This document shows positions 26,158 to 35,020 of a stretch of 64,000 bases of DNA, in pieces. Each line of letters begins with the position of its first letter. Position 1 is the first letter of the stretch. The notes under the pieces were generated by a model, which ran no database searches, had not been told where the DNA came from, and worked only from the letters and a program-made list of their open reading frames with translations. Source of the DNA: Curtobacterium sp. ZW137 (GTDB lineage Bacteria; Actinomycetota; Actinomycetes; Actinomycetales; Microbacteriaceae); the NCBI RefSeq assembly GCF_003762905.1, contig NZ_RJKS01000001.1:496001-560000 (forward strand). The letters run 5' to 3'. The position numbers were made by a program, and so were the translations under genes.

Positions 26158-27581
26158 CAGTCGAACCGCTCTCGGTGCAGGTGGTCGACGGGGAGACCCG
26201 CGGCGAACGCATCGCGTTCGACGAGGTCGCTCCACCGTCCCGGACCACAGATGTACAGGTCGGAGTCGGCGAGGTCGGGGAACACCGAGCCCGCCCACAC
26301 GCCGCGGGCCGTGTCGGACGCCGCCAACCAGCCGGCGGGTCCGGCACCGCGCGGGCCGATGCTCGCGAACACGCGGTGCCCGTGGAGGGCAGCCCAGTCG
26401 CGGATCTCGTCCCACAGGAAGGACTCCTGCTCGGAACGGCCGCGGAGCAGGATCGTGACGGCACCCGGAGGTGCGTCGAGCCGCTCCAGGAAGGCGCGCA
26501 CCGGGGTGACCCCGATGCCGCTCGCCGCGACCGCGATCCGGGTGCTCGTCCGGGTCGCCTCGGTGAAGATGCCGTACGGGCCCGCGAAGCTCACCGGGGT
26601 CCCGTGCCGGAGCGCGGCGAGGTCCGCGCTGCCCCGGCCGAGTGCACGGACGGTGATCCGCATCGTCGTGTCCGTCGGCGCAGCGGACAGCGACAGCGGG
26701 TGCGCGTGCCACCAGGTCCCGCCCGTCCAGAACCGCCACATGAAGAACTGGCCGCCCGCCGCGCGCAGCCGGTCGAGGTCCCGCCCGCGGAGGTGCACGG
26801 ACACCACGTCGGCGCCGACACGTTCGATGCGGTCCACCGTGACGCCGTGCCGGAGGCTCCGGAGCGCAGGCAGCCCGAACCGGAACACCGCGACGGACCC
26901 GAGCGCAACCACGTAGAGGACCACCCAGTACACGCGCTCCCAGCTCCCCGCGGCGAGGATCCCGCCCGCGGAGAGCTGGTGCGGGATCGCGACCCCCACC
27001 GCGACGTAGGAGAGCAGGTGGACGGCGTGCCACGCCTCGTACGGCAGCACACGGCGGACCGCGACGATCGACGTCCACACCACGGCGACGAACAGTGCGA
27101 GCCCGACGATCGCGAGCACCATGTCCGGGGTGTTCCAGAGCGCCACGGTCTCCGCCACGACGTTCGTGCCGTCCTCGAGCGAGTAGCCCACGATCAGGAG
27201 CACCGCATGTGCGAGGAGCAGGTACAGCGCCGGCTTGCCGAGCTTGCCGTGCTGCTGCATCGCGGCGTCGTGGCCGACGAGCCGGTCGACGAACGGCAGC
27301 CGCGCGGCGAGCACGAGCATCACGAGCACCAGGTCCGTGCCGACCAGCCCGGCGACGATCCCCGCGGCCGTGACCACGGGGCCGACGCCGGCCAGGTCGA
27401 CGGTGCCGGAAGCCAGCCAGAGGGTGACGGCCATGGCGGCGGAGGCCCAGGCGGTGATGCCGAGCAGGTCCGCGACACCGCGACGGCGTGCGACGCGGCG
27501 CCGGTACGGCCGGTCGTGCGGCAGCGGGGGCCGGCTGCGCGCCGGCGGGCGCGTGGTCGGGCGGGGGGCTGCGGCGGTCAT
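26154..27581 (-). CDS. Ferric-reductase-like membrane flavocytochrome / NAD(P)H oxidoreductase
   Basis: A 475-residue protein. The N-terminal half has about six hydrophobic helices with His residues (QQHGKLG, LLAHAVLL, WHAVHLLSY, IPHQL) that could bind heme in a ferric-reductase-like core. The C-terminal half is an FAD/NAD(P) reductase: HPLSLSA for FAD, then VAASGIGVTPVRAF for nucleotide and a final YICGPGRW. It would pass electrons from NAD(P)H to FAD, across the membrane by heme, to the flavoprotein encoded next. It heads the three-gene operon with the FMN-binding protein and ApbE. Confidence 0.87.
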   Translation of the reverse strand: MTAAAPRPTTRPPARSRPPLPHDRPYRRRVARRRGVADLLGITAWASAAMAVTLWLASGTVDLAGVGPVVTAAGIVAGLVGTDLVLVMLVLAARLPFVDRLVGHDAAMQQHGKLGKPALYLLLAHAVLLIVGYSLEDGTNVVAETVALWNTPDMVLAIVGLALFVAVVWTSIVAVRRVLPYEAWHAVHLLSYVAVGVAIPHQLSAGGILAAGSWERVYWVVLYVVALGSVAVFRFGLPALRSLRHGVTVDRIERVGADVVSVHLRGRDLDRLRAAGGQFFMWRFWTGGTWWHAHPLSLSAAPTDTTMRITVRALGRGSADLAALRHGTPVSFAGPYGIFTEATRTSTRIAVAASGIGVTPVRAFLERLDAPPGAVTILLRGRSEQESFLWDEIRDWAALHGHRVFASIGPRGAGPAGWLAASDTARGVWAGSVFPDLADSDLYICGPGRWSDLVERDAFAAGLPVDHLHRERFDW

Positions 27582-27738
27582 GGGGTCGATTCAGCCGCGC
27601 GGCGCTATGGGGAGGCTGTGGTGCTGCCGTGGGATTGCCGCGCGGTTCGTGCCGTCTTCCGATGTACCGGACGGCGCCGTCCGTAACGGTTGCGTAACGG
27701 CGCTTTGCGTCAAGACGTTTGACGTTCGTACGGTCACA

Positions 27739-27750
27739 TCAATCGATTGA
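27739..27750. promoter_or_regulatory. LacI-type operator candidate, site 1
   Basis: TCAATCGATTGA, a perfect 12-bp palindrome with the central CG typical of LacI-family sites, 36 bases before the LacI start. TTGACG at 27719 may be a -35 box. Confidence 0.65.
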
Positions 27751-27757
27751 CGAAGCC

Positions 27758-27773
27758 CGTCGATCGATCGACG
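27758..27773. promoter_or_regulatory. LacI-type operator candidate, site 2
   Basis: CGTCGATCGATCGACG, a perfect 16-bp palindrome, 13 bases before the LacI start codon. It shares the ATCGAT centre with site 1 and suggests autoregulation. Confidence 0.65.
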
Positions 27774-27785
27774 TGAAGGAGCGCC

Positions 27786-28829
27786 ATGCTGACGATGAAG
27801 GACATCGCCGCCCAGGTGGGTGTATCGGTGTCGTCCGTCTCGCTGGTGCTCAACGACCGTGACGCCGGGCGGGTCAACCGCGAGGTCGCGCAACGGATCC
27901 GTGAGCTGGCGGACGCGTTCGGGTACGTCCCGAACCAGCTGGCGCGGTCGCTGAAGTCGAAGCAGACGCAGACGATCGGGCTGGTGTCCGACCGGGTGGC
28001 GACCGTCCCGTTCTCGAGTGCCATGCTCGCCGGCGCGCAAGAGGCTGCCTGGCGTCGCGGGTACGTCCTGATGCTCGTCGACACCGGTGGGAACGAGGAA
28101 CTGCAGACCCCGGCGGTGCAGTCGCTCCTGCAGCGCAACGTCGACGGGCTCATCGTCGCGGCGACGTTCCACCGCGAGGTCACGATGCCGGATGTCCCGA
28201 CGTCGACGCCGGTCGTCCTGCTCGACGGACGTCCGGAGACGGAAGAAGCCAGCGCCGACTTCGTCGTGCCGGACGAGGAGCGCGGTGCGTACGACGCGGT
28301 CACGCACCTCGTCGAGGCGGGACACCGGCGCATCGGGTTCTGCAGCGTCAGTGCCTACCCGATCGCGGACGCCCTGCGCTCCCGCGGGTACCGGCGAGCC
28401 CTCGCCGACGCCGGACTCCCGGTCGATCCGGCGCTCGTCGTGACCGCCGAGGACGCCGCGACCCGATGTGCGATCGCTCCTGCGCAGCGCCTCCTCGACC
28501 GGCCCACAGCAGCGCGACCGACCGCGGTCTTCTGCTTCGGCGACCAGATCGCCATGGGCTTCTACCAGGTCGCCAGGTCCCTGGGCCTCGCGATCCCTAC
28601 CGACCTCTCCATCGTCGGCTTCGACAACCAGGAGTTCGTCGCCGAAGCGCTGGAGCCCGGACTGACCACCATGCAACTGCCGCACCGCGCCATGGGGGAC
28701 TGGGCGGTCGAGCGGATCCTCGCCCGGATCGACGGCTCCGTACCGCGGTCGGTCGCTCCCGCCGGCATGCGCATGCACTGCCCCCTGGTGATCCGCGGGT
28801 CGGTCGCACCGCCGCGCGATCCCCCCTGA
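27786..28829 (+). CDS. LacI-family transcriptional regulator
   Basis: A 347-residue regulator. The N-terminal helix-turn-helix is MKDIAAQVGVSVSSVSLVLN with the hinge YVPNQLARSLKSKQT. The periplasmic-binding-like effector domain begins IGLVSDRVATVPFSS and includes AVFCFGDQIAMGFYQ and the DLSIVGFDNQEF region. It probably represses the sugar-uptake genes downstream and itself, with a sugar or sugar phosphate as effector. AAGGAG precedes the ATG at 27786; an ATG three codons later is possible. Confidence 0.93.
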   Translation: MLTMKDIAAQVGVSVSSVSLVLNDRDAGRVNREVAQRIRELADAFGYVPNQLARSLKSKQTQTIGLVSDRVATVPFSSAMLAGAQEAAWRRGYVLMLVDTGGNEELQTPAVQSLLQRNVDGLIVAATFHREVTMPDVPTSTPVVLLDGRPETEEASADFVVPDEERGAYDAVTHLVEAGHRRIGFCSVSAYPIADALRSRGYRRALADAGLPVDPALVVTAEDAATRCAIAPAQRLLDRPTAARPTAVFCFGDQIAMGFYQVARSLGLAIPTDLSIVGFDNQEFVAEALEPGLTTMQLPHRAMGDWAVERILARIDGSVPRSVAPAGMRMHCPLVIRGSVAPPRDPP

Positions 28830-28938
28830 TCCCACCCCTCCGTCTCGACCCACTCGTCCACGCCGTGCGCCCTGCACGTCGTGCTGGTCGAGCGCGCCTC
28901 GGCGCATCCCGAAACGCCATCAGCAAAGGAGCTGCACC

Positions 28939-30261
28939 ATGCACCGAACACCACACCGCCGATCACTGCGCATCACTGCCATCGCCACCCTCGCCCTCGC
29001 CGTTGCAGCGCTGACCGGGTGCAGCAGCGCCGGATCGGCCTCGGACGGCAAGACGTTCACGATCCTGCAGTACGAGGACAAGACGACCGCGCAGGGGCAG
29101 GGCTGGCAGCTCGCGCTCCAGATCTTCAAGAAGAAGCACCCCGACGTCGACGTCAAGTTCCAGACGACGAGCTTCGACGGGTTCCGGAAGAACGCGAAGC
29201 TCGTGCTCGGCGGCAACAAGGTCCCCGACGTGGTCGAGTTCAACAAGGGCAACGCCGACGGCGGTCAGTTGACCAGCCAGGGACTGCTGCAGGACCTCGA
29301 CGACCAGGTCACGAAGTACGGGTGGGACGACAAGATCACCGGGTCGATGCAGTCGTTCGCGAAGTACGACGAGCAGGGCAAGGCCGGCAGCGGGAAGTGG
29401 TACGGCATCCCGAACGTCGGCGAGTACGTCACCTTCTACTACAACAAGGACAAGTTCAAGCAGGCCGGGATCACCGCCGAGCCGACGACCATGGCCGAGT
29501 TCGTCACCGACATGCAGAAGCTCAAGGGCGCCGGCACGACGCCGATCTCGTCCTCCGCGGCGGTGAACCAGGGCTTCAACCAGATGTGGATCTGGTACTC
29601 GCTCGTGTCGGCGGCCGCGGACCGGAAGCACATCGACGACTTCATGTTCCTCAAGGGCAAGGTCGACTTCTCGAAGGACCCGTGGAAGACCGGGACCGAG
29701 GAGTTCCAGGACTGGATCGACAAGGGGTACGTCGGGAAGGACCTGGGCGGCCTCAACTACGAGCAGGCGACGGTCAACTTCCTCAGCGGCAAGACGGGGA
29801 TGCTCATCTGGAACAACGGCGTGTTCAGCCGGATCAAGGACCAGTCGACGTTCGGCTGGGGGTCCTTCACGCTCCCCGGTGCGTCCATGTCGATGGGCTC
29901 GTCCGGCCACCTCTGGGGTGTTCCCGCGAAGGCGGGCAACAAGGAACTCGCCTACGACTGGATCAACACCACGCTGAGCAAGCGCGTGCAGGACAAGATC
30001 GGCGAACTCGGTGGTCTGCCGCTCGCCGGTGACACGGACGCGATCTCCGACCCGGTGACGAAGGCGTACACGCAGCGCTTCGACGAGGTCGTCGCCGACG
30101 ACACGCTCTCGTTCTACCCGGACTACCCGGTTCCCGGATTCCTGGACTTCATCCAGAACAACATGTCGGCGATGTCGAACGGCAACGAGACGGCGGACGA
30201 GTACCTCACCAAGCTGCAGCAGTTCTACGACGACGGCAAGAAGACCGTCAACCAGGGCTGA
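28939..30261 (+). CDS. ABC-transporter sugar-binding lipoprotein
   Basis: A 440-residue extracellular solute-binding protein of family 1. The N-terminus is a lipoprotein signal with lipobox LTGC and acylated Cys28. The mature domain shows VPDVVEFNKGNADGG and YGIPNVGEYVTFYYNKD, common in oligosaccharide-binding proteins. It captures a sugar outside the membrane for the two permeases encoded next. AAAGGAG lies 7 bases before the ATG. The ATPase gene is not in the locus, so a shared MsiK-like ATPase is expected. Confidence 0.92.
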   Translation: MHRTPHRRSLRITAIATLALAVAALTGCSSAGSASDGKTFTILQYEDKTTAQGQGWQLALQIFKKKHPDVDVKFQTTSFDGFRKNAKLVLGGNKVPDVVEFNKGNADGGQLTSQGLLQDLDDQVTKYGWDDKITGSMQSFAKYDEQGKAGSGKWYGIPNVGEYVTFYYNKDKFKQAGITAEPTTMAEFVTDMQKLKGAGTTPISSSAAVNQGFNQMWIWYSLVSAAADRKHIDDFMFLKGKVDFSKDPWKTGTEEFQDWIDKGYVGKDLGGLNYEQATVNFLSGKTGMLIWNNGVFSRIKDQSTFGWGSFTLPGASMSMGSSGHLWGVPAKAGNKELAYDWINTTLSKRVQDKIGELGGLPLAGDTDAISDPVTKAYTQRFDEVVADDTLSFYPDYPVPGFLDFIQNNMSAMSNGNETADEYLTKLQQFYDDGKKTVNQG

Positions 30262-30320
30262 ACCCGACCCCGTGGGGTGGGTGCCGTCGTGGCGCCCGCC
30301 CCACCTCCGAGGAGACCGCG

Positions 30321-31265
30321 ATGACCGCACTCACGCAACGAACCACCGGATCTCCCGGCGTCCGACGCCGGGACCGCCAGCACTCGTACTGGTGGTACCT
30401 GGTGCCGATGATCCTCGGCACCCTCGCCATCGTCCTGCTGCCCTTCGCGATGAACGTCTGGTACAGCCTCTTCCAGTGGAAGGGCGGGCTCGCCCCGATG
30501 CGCTGGTACGGACTCGGCAACTACGTCGACCTGCTCGCCGACTCCCAGTTCTGGTTGGCGTTCAAGAACTCGGTGTTCATGATCGTCGGCATCGTCGTGG
30601 TGCCGACCCTGATCGGGCTCGTGCTCGCGGCGATGCTGTTCGACTACCTCGGCCGCGAGTTCGGACCGAAGGTCGCAGCGACGCTGCGCGCCATGTACTA
30701 CCTGCCGCAGATCCTGCCGATCGCGGTCGCCGGGTTCGTCTGGAGCTGGGTGCTCGCGACCCAGAACGGGCTGCTCAACAGCGTCCTCGCCGTGTTCGGG
30801 GACAGCAATCCGCCCGACTGGCTCGGCAACCCGGACATCGCGATCTACGCCGTGATGCTCGTGCTCGTCTGGCTGCAGATCGGCTACCCGGTCGTGGTCT
30901 TCATGGCCGCGCTGCAGCGGGTCGACCCCGAACTGTACGAGGCGGCGTCGCTCGACGGCGCCGGGTGGTGGCGCCGGTTCACCGCGATCACGCTCCCGCA
31001 GATCCGGCCGGAGGTGTTCGTCGTGGTGATCACCGCCACCGTGGGCGCCCTCAAGGTGTTCGCTCCGATCCTCATCCTGACCGGTGGCGGACCGGAAGGC
31101 TCCACCGTCGTGCCGTCCTACTACTCGTACCGGAACTTCTTCGAGCTCTCGAAGGTCGGGTACGGCTCCGCCATCGCGACGGTCATGTCGATCGTCATCT
31201 TCGTCATCGCCGGCATCCTCATGTGGCTGCAGCGTCGCGATGCCGAGGGGAAGGAATCCGCATGA
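30321..31265 (+). CDS. Carbohydrate ABC-transporter permease (MalF-like)
   Basis: A 314-residue inner-membrane permease with about six helices and the cytoplasmic EAA loop (LYEAASLDGAGWWRRFTAIT) that docks on the ATPase. It forms the channel with the second permease, whose ATG overlaps its stop (ATGA). It has GGAG upstream and follows the binding-protein gene by 59 bases. Confidence 0.93.
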   Translation: MTALTQRTTGSPGVRRRDRQHSYWWYLVPMILGTLAIVLLPFAMNVWYSLFQWKGGLAPMRWYGLGNYVDLLADSQFWLAFKNSVFMIVGIVVVPTLIGLVLAAMLFDYLGREFGPKVAATLRAMYYLPQILPIAVAGFVWSWVLATQNGLLNSVLAVFGDSNPPDWLGNPDIAIYAVMLVLVWLQIGYPVVVFMAALQRVDPELYEAASLDGAGWWRRFTAITLPQIRPEVFVVVITATVGALKVFAPILILTGGGPEGSTVVPSYYSYRNFFELSKVGYGSAIATVMSIVIFVIAGILMWLQRRDAEGKESA

Positions 31266-32161
31266 GCGCCCTCCTGTCCGAACCCACCGTGAGCACACCC
31301 GAGCAGCGCACGCCGGCTCCGCCGCGGCGGAGACGTGTGCGCAGGGGCCCTGCGCGATGGATCGTCCTGGCAGTGGCCGCGTTGTTCGCACTGCTCATGC
31401 TGGCGCCCCTGCTGCTCCTGGTCCTCAACGCCTTCAAGACCGGTGCCGACTACTCCGCGCACGGCCCGCTGGCCCTGCCCCGGCACCTCAGCATCGAGGC
31501 GTTCCAGCAGTACCTCGAGATCGTCGACTACCCGCGGGCGCTCGTGAACTCGGTCGTGATCTCCAGTCTGGTCGCGATCCTCGGGACGGCACTCGCACTG
31601 ATCACCGCCTACGGGATCGGGATCGGTCGGATCCGCGGTCGCGGGTGGCTGCTCGCCGTGTTCCTCCTGGCGACGATGCTCCCGCAGGAGTCGCTGATCT
31701 ACCCGCTCTTCTACGGTGCACAGGCGACCGGCCTCTTCAACACCGTGTGGAGCGTGGTGATCGTCTTCACCGTCCTGCAGGCGGCGTTCGGCACCTACCT
31801 GCTCTCGAGCGTCATGAGCACGATCCCGGAGTCACTGCTCGAAGCGGCGGCCCTCGATGGTGCCGGTCGCTTCCGGATCCTCTGGTCCGTCGTCTTCCCG
31901 GTACTCCGACCCACGCTGTCCGTACTCGTCGTCTTCTTCTTCGTCTGGACCTGGAACGAGTTCTACATCCCGCTCGTGCTCCTCACGGACCAGTCCGCGC
32001 AGACCGTGCCGATCGCCCTCGCGACCCTGCAGGGCCAGAACAGCATCAACCTGACCGCCCTGAACGCCGGGTCCCTGCTCTCACTGCTGCCGACCCTGGT
32101 CTTCTTCCTGATCTTCCAGCGCACCCTGAGCCGCGGCGTCACCGCCGGCGCGGTGAAGTGA
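31262..32161 (+). CDS. Carbohydrate ABC-transporter permease (MalG-like)
   Basis: A 299-residue permease with six hydrophobic helices and an EAA loop (LLEAAALDGAGRFRILWSVV). An Arg/Pro-rich N-terminus precedes helix 1. The WTWNEFYIPLVLL helix is typical of MalG-type subunits. It overlaps the upstream permease (ATGA) and ends at the GH172-like gene with almost no gap, so all belong to one operon. Confidence 0.93.
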   Translation: MSALLSEPTVSTPEQRTPAPPRRRRVRRGPARWIVLAVAALFALLMLAPLLLLVLNAFKTGADYSAHGPLALPRHLSIEAFQQYLEIVDYPRALVNSVVISSLVAILGTALALITAYGIGIGRIRGRGWLLAVFLLATMLPQESLIYPLFYGAQATGLFNTVWSVVIVFTVLQAAFGTYLLSSVMSTIPESLLEAAALDGAGRFRILWSVVFPVLRPTLSVLVVFFFVWTWNEFYIPLVLLTDQSAQTVPIALATLQGQNSINLTALNAGSLLSLLPTLVFFLIFQRTLSRGVTAGAVK

Positions 32162-32208
32162 CCGCCCCGGAACCGACCACCAAACCGCTCTCGAACACCG
32201 GAGGCTCC

Positions 32209-33306
32209 ATGCTCCCCACCATCACCGAACTCGCACCGCCCGCCGGCGTGCGGTCGCGGTCGATCAACGCCGAGAACCCCGCCGGGGCGTTCGGGGCCGC
32301 GGCGGCGGCGTCCTCCGCGCTCGGCCCGGGCCGGAAGGGCAGCGCGTGGTCGAGTCTGCCCGCCGGCGGCACGATCGACCTGGTCGACATCGACGGGCCC
32401 GGAGTGATCCGCCACATCTGGATCACCGTGGCGGACGCGACCGACGCCGGACCGTTCGTCCTCCGCGACCTGGTGCTCCGTGCCCACTGGGACGACGAGG
32501 AGACCCCGTCGATCGAGGTGCCCCTCGGCGACTTCTTCTGCAACGGCTTCGCGACCAGGGCCCTCGTCACGTCGGAGCCCGTCACGGTCGCGCCCACCGG
32601 CGGCATGAACAGCTACTTCCCGATGCCGTTCCGGAAGCACGCCCGGATCTCGCTGAGCAGCGAGCACGGCGCGGACCTCGAGCACGTGTTCTTCCAGGTC
32701 GACCTCACCACGGGTGACGAGATCGCCGAGGACACCCCCTACTTCCACGCGCAGTGGCGTCGGTCGAACGCGTCGACCGCACTCGGCGAGGACCACGTGA
32801 TCCTCGACGGCGTGCAGGGGAGCGGGCGGTACGTCGGCACCTACGTGGCCCTCGCATCGCTGAGCAGGTTCTGGTGGGGCGAGGGCGAGGTGAAGTTCTT
32901 CATCGACGGGGACGACGACCTGCCGTCGCTCTGCAGCACCGGACTCGAGGACTACGCCGGGGGCGCGTGGGCGTTCCAGGACGAGCTCCGCTCCGATCCG
33001 GAACCGGTCCCGCTCACCTTCAGCGCGCCGTACTTCGGGTACCCCTTCTGCAGCAGCCGGGACACCACCGGAGCTGCGACCTTCCTGCAGGCCACCGCGC
33101 CGATGCACGCGCTGTACCGCTGGCACCTGCCGGACCCGATCTGGTTCGCGCGCGACCTCCGCGTGACGGTGCAGCAGATCGGGACGTGGGACCACGGGCT
33201 GTTCGAGCGTTCGGACGACATCAGCACCGTCGCCTACTGGTACCAGACGGAGCCGCACCGCCCGTTCCCGGACCTGCCCGCGGCAGCGGGTCGCGTCCCG
33301 AGGTGA
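32209..33306 (+). CDS. DUF2961 / glycoside hydrolase family 172 protein
   Basis: A 365-residue jelly-roll protein of the DUF2961 family, now GH172. It has INAENPAGAFGA, IDGPGVIRHIWIT, the acidic strand GEGEVKFFIDGD, and STGLEDYAGGAWAF carrying the second conserved acid. Characterised relatives hydrolyse alpha-D-fructofuranosides and difructose dianhydride I, or D-arabinofuranosides. No signal peptide is seen, so it should act in the cytosol on the imported sugar. The ATG at 32209 follows GGAGG; an upstream GTG at 32158 overlaps the permease end and is less likely. Confidence 0.85.
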   Translation: MLPTITELAPPAGVRSRSINAENPAGAFGAAAAASSALGPGRKGSAWSSLPAGGTIDLVDIDGPGVIRHIWITVADATDAGPFVLRDLVLRAHWDDEETPSIEVPLGDFFCNGFATRALVTSEPVTVAPTGGMNSYFPMPFRKHARISLSSEHGADLEHVFFQVDLTTGDEIAEDTPYFHAQWRRSNASTALGEDHVILDGVQGSGRYVGTYVALASLSRFWWGEGEVKFFIDGDDDLPSLCSTGLEDYAGGAWAFQDELRSDPEPVPLTFSAPYFGYPFCSSRDTTGAATFLQATAPMHALYRWHLPDPIWFARDLRVTVQQIGTWDHGLFERSDDISTVAYWYQTEPHRPFPDLPAAAGRVPR

Positions 33307-33315
33307 GCACGTGAT

Positions 33316-33357
33316 GGACGGGAGGCCCGGTGCCGGCCCGCACCGGGCCTCCCGTCC
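33316..33357. terminator. Palindromic terminator, repeat family copy D
   Basis: Perfect 18-bp arms with core GGAGGCCCGGTGC around a 6-base loop, 10 bases past the GH172 stop. It separates the ABC operon from the kinase gene, so the kinase may need its own promoter or read-through. Confidence 0.72.
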
Positions 33358-33399
33358 GCCCTGGTCACCACCGTCAGCCGTTCCTGGGAAGGTGGGCAC

Positions 33400-34269
33400 A
33401 TGAACCCCGTCGTCGTCATCGGTGAAGCACTCGTCGACGTGGTCGACCGGCCCGACGGCCGTGTCGAGCACCCGGGCGGCAGCCCGATGAACGCGGCGGT
33501 CGGGCTCGCGCGCCTCGGTGTGGCAGCCCGACTCGTGTGCGCGCTCGGCCACGACGAGCGGGGTGCGGTGATCCGCGCGCACGTCGGCGCGAGTGGCGTC
33601 GAGCTGGACGCGACCACGATCGACCGCACGTCCACCGCGGTCGCCACGATCGACGGGGACGGCGCTGCGACGTACGTGTTCGACCTGGACTGGCGACTGG
33701 ATCCCGTGTCCGTCCCCGCGGGGACACCGATGGTCCACGTCGGGTCGATCGGTGCGGTGCTCGAACCGGGCGCCGCATCCGTGCTCGACGCGGTGCGGCG
33801 TCGCGCACCCGGGACGCTCGTGTCCATCGACCCCAACGTGCGCCCGTCGATCACGCCCGACGCAGCGGCGGTGCGTTCCGCGCTCGCACCGCTGCTCGCC
33901 GAGGCGGACGTCGTGAAGCTCAGTGACGAGGACGCCGCCTGGCTCTGGCCGGACCGGGACGTCGATGCGGTGCTCGACGGACTGCTGGACTCCGGCGCGA
34001 CGGTGGCCGCCGTCACACTCGGGGGGAACGGGTGTGCGCTCGCGAACGCCTCGCGCCGCATCGTCGTCCCGGCACCCCGGGTCGAGGTGGTCGACGCGAT
34101 CGGCGCGGGGGACTCGTTCACGGCCGGACTGCTCGACGGGGTCCTGGCTGCTGGGTCGACCTTCTCCGACGATCTCGAAGCGCTCGCTGCGCACGCGCTC
34201 GCCTGCGCTCGGGTGACGGTGTCCCGTCCCGGAGCCGATCCGCCGCGGCGGGACGAGCTGCCGGCCTGA
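33400..34269 (+). CDS. PfkB-family carbohydrate kinase (fructokinase-like)
   Basis: A 289-residue ribokinase-fold sugar kinase. The N-terminal signature is VVVIGEALVDVVDRP with GGSPMNAAVGLARLG, and the C-terminal motif is DAIGAGDSFTAGLL with catalytic Asp238. ATP-dependent phosphorylation of fructose is the most likely reaction given the family and the GH172 gene upstream, but ribose or another ketose cannot be excluded. AAGG precedes the ATG. Confidence 0.88.
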   Translation: MNPVVVIGEALVDVVDRPDGRVEHPGGSPMNAAVGLARLGVAARLVCALGHDERGAVIRAHVGASGVELDATTIDRTSTAVATIDGDGAATYVFDLDWRLDPVSVPAGTPMVHVGSIGAVLEPGAASVLDAVRRRAPGTLVSIDPNVRPSITPDAAAVRSALAPLLAEADVVKLSDEDAAWLWPDRDVDAVLDGLLDSGATVAAVTLGGNGCALANASRRIVVPAPRVEVVDAIGAGDSFTAGLLDGVLAAGSTFSDDLEALAAHALACARVTVSRPGADPPRRDELPA

Positions 34270-34302
34270 CCCGCGCTGCGCGGGTGGGCCTAGGGTGGCG
34301 GC

Positions 34303-34950
34303 ATGTCGAAGGTCAGGGTGCACAACTTCGCGGTCTCGCTCGACGGGTACGGCACGGGGGCCGAGCAGTCGCTCGAGCGGCCGTTCGGCCACGCCGACGG
34401 TCGCCTCATGTCCTGGTTCGCGGCGACCGCGACGTTCCGCGCGATGCAGGGGGCACCGGGCGGGGAGACCGGCCTCGACGACGAGTACGCGCGGGCCTGG
34501 GGTCCCGGCATCGGCGTGGAGATCATGGGCCGGAACAAGTTCGGGCCCGAGCGGGGGCCGTGGACCGATGACGACTGGAAGGGCTGGTGGGGCGAGGACC
34601 CGCCGTTCCACACGCCCGTCGTGGTCCTCACCCACCACCCGCGCGAGACCCTGACCATGGCCGGCGGGACGACGTTCCAGTTCGTGGACGCAACGCCGGC
34701 GGAAGCGCTGGCCGTTGCCCGCGCGGCCGCTCCGGGAACCGACGTCCGCATCGGCGGCGGGGTCGAGACGGTGCGGTCGTTCCTGGCCGCCGACCTGATC
34801 GACCACCTCCACGTGGTGGTGGTGCCGATCGTGCTCGGGCGTGGGGAGCGGCTGTGGGACGGGCTCGAGGGACTGGAGGACCGGTTCGACATCAGGACCG
34901 AGGCGTCACCGTCGGGCGTCGTGCACCTGACGTTCGACCGGCGTGGCTGA
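34303..34950 (+). CDS. Dihydrofolate reductase family protein (RibD C-terminal-like)
   Basis: A 215-residue protein of the RibD_C fold, with VHNFAVSLDGYGTG, IGVEIMGRNKFGPE, the VRIGGGVETVRSFLA helix and a VVVVPIVLGRGERLWDG strand. It belongs to a subgroup distinct from the copy at 8639. It is an NADPH-dependent reductase of unknown substrate. TAGGGT at 34291-34296 ends 6 bases before the ATG, a leaderless start. Confidence 0.88.
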   Translation: MSKVRVHNFAVSLDGYGTGAEQSLERPFGHADGRLMSWFAATATFRAMQGAPGGETGLDDEYARAWGPGIGVEIMGRNKFGPERGPWTDDDWKGWWGEDPPFHTPVVVLTHHPRETLTMAGGTTFQFVDATPAEALAVARAAAPGTDVRIGGGVETVRSFLAADLIDHLHVVVVPIVLGRGERLWDGLEGLEDRFDIRTEASPSGVVHLTFDRRG

Positions 34951-35020
34951 GCGCACCGCCGGTCTCCGGGCTCGCCAGCCGTCGGGTCGCCTGCCTTCCG
35001 GCTCGCCGGTCGTCGGGTTC

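Noticed and set aside
31963..34812. A 949-codon open frame on the minus strand
   Set aside because: It lies antisense to the permease, GH172, kinase and DHFR-like genes; its composition is Arg/Gly/Asp-rich shadow sequence without any domain.
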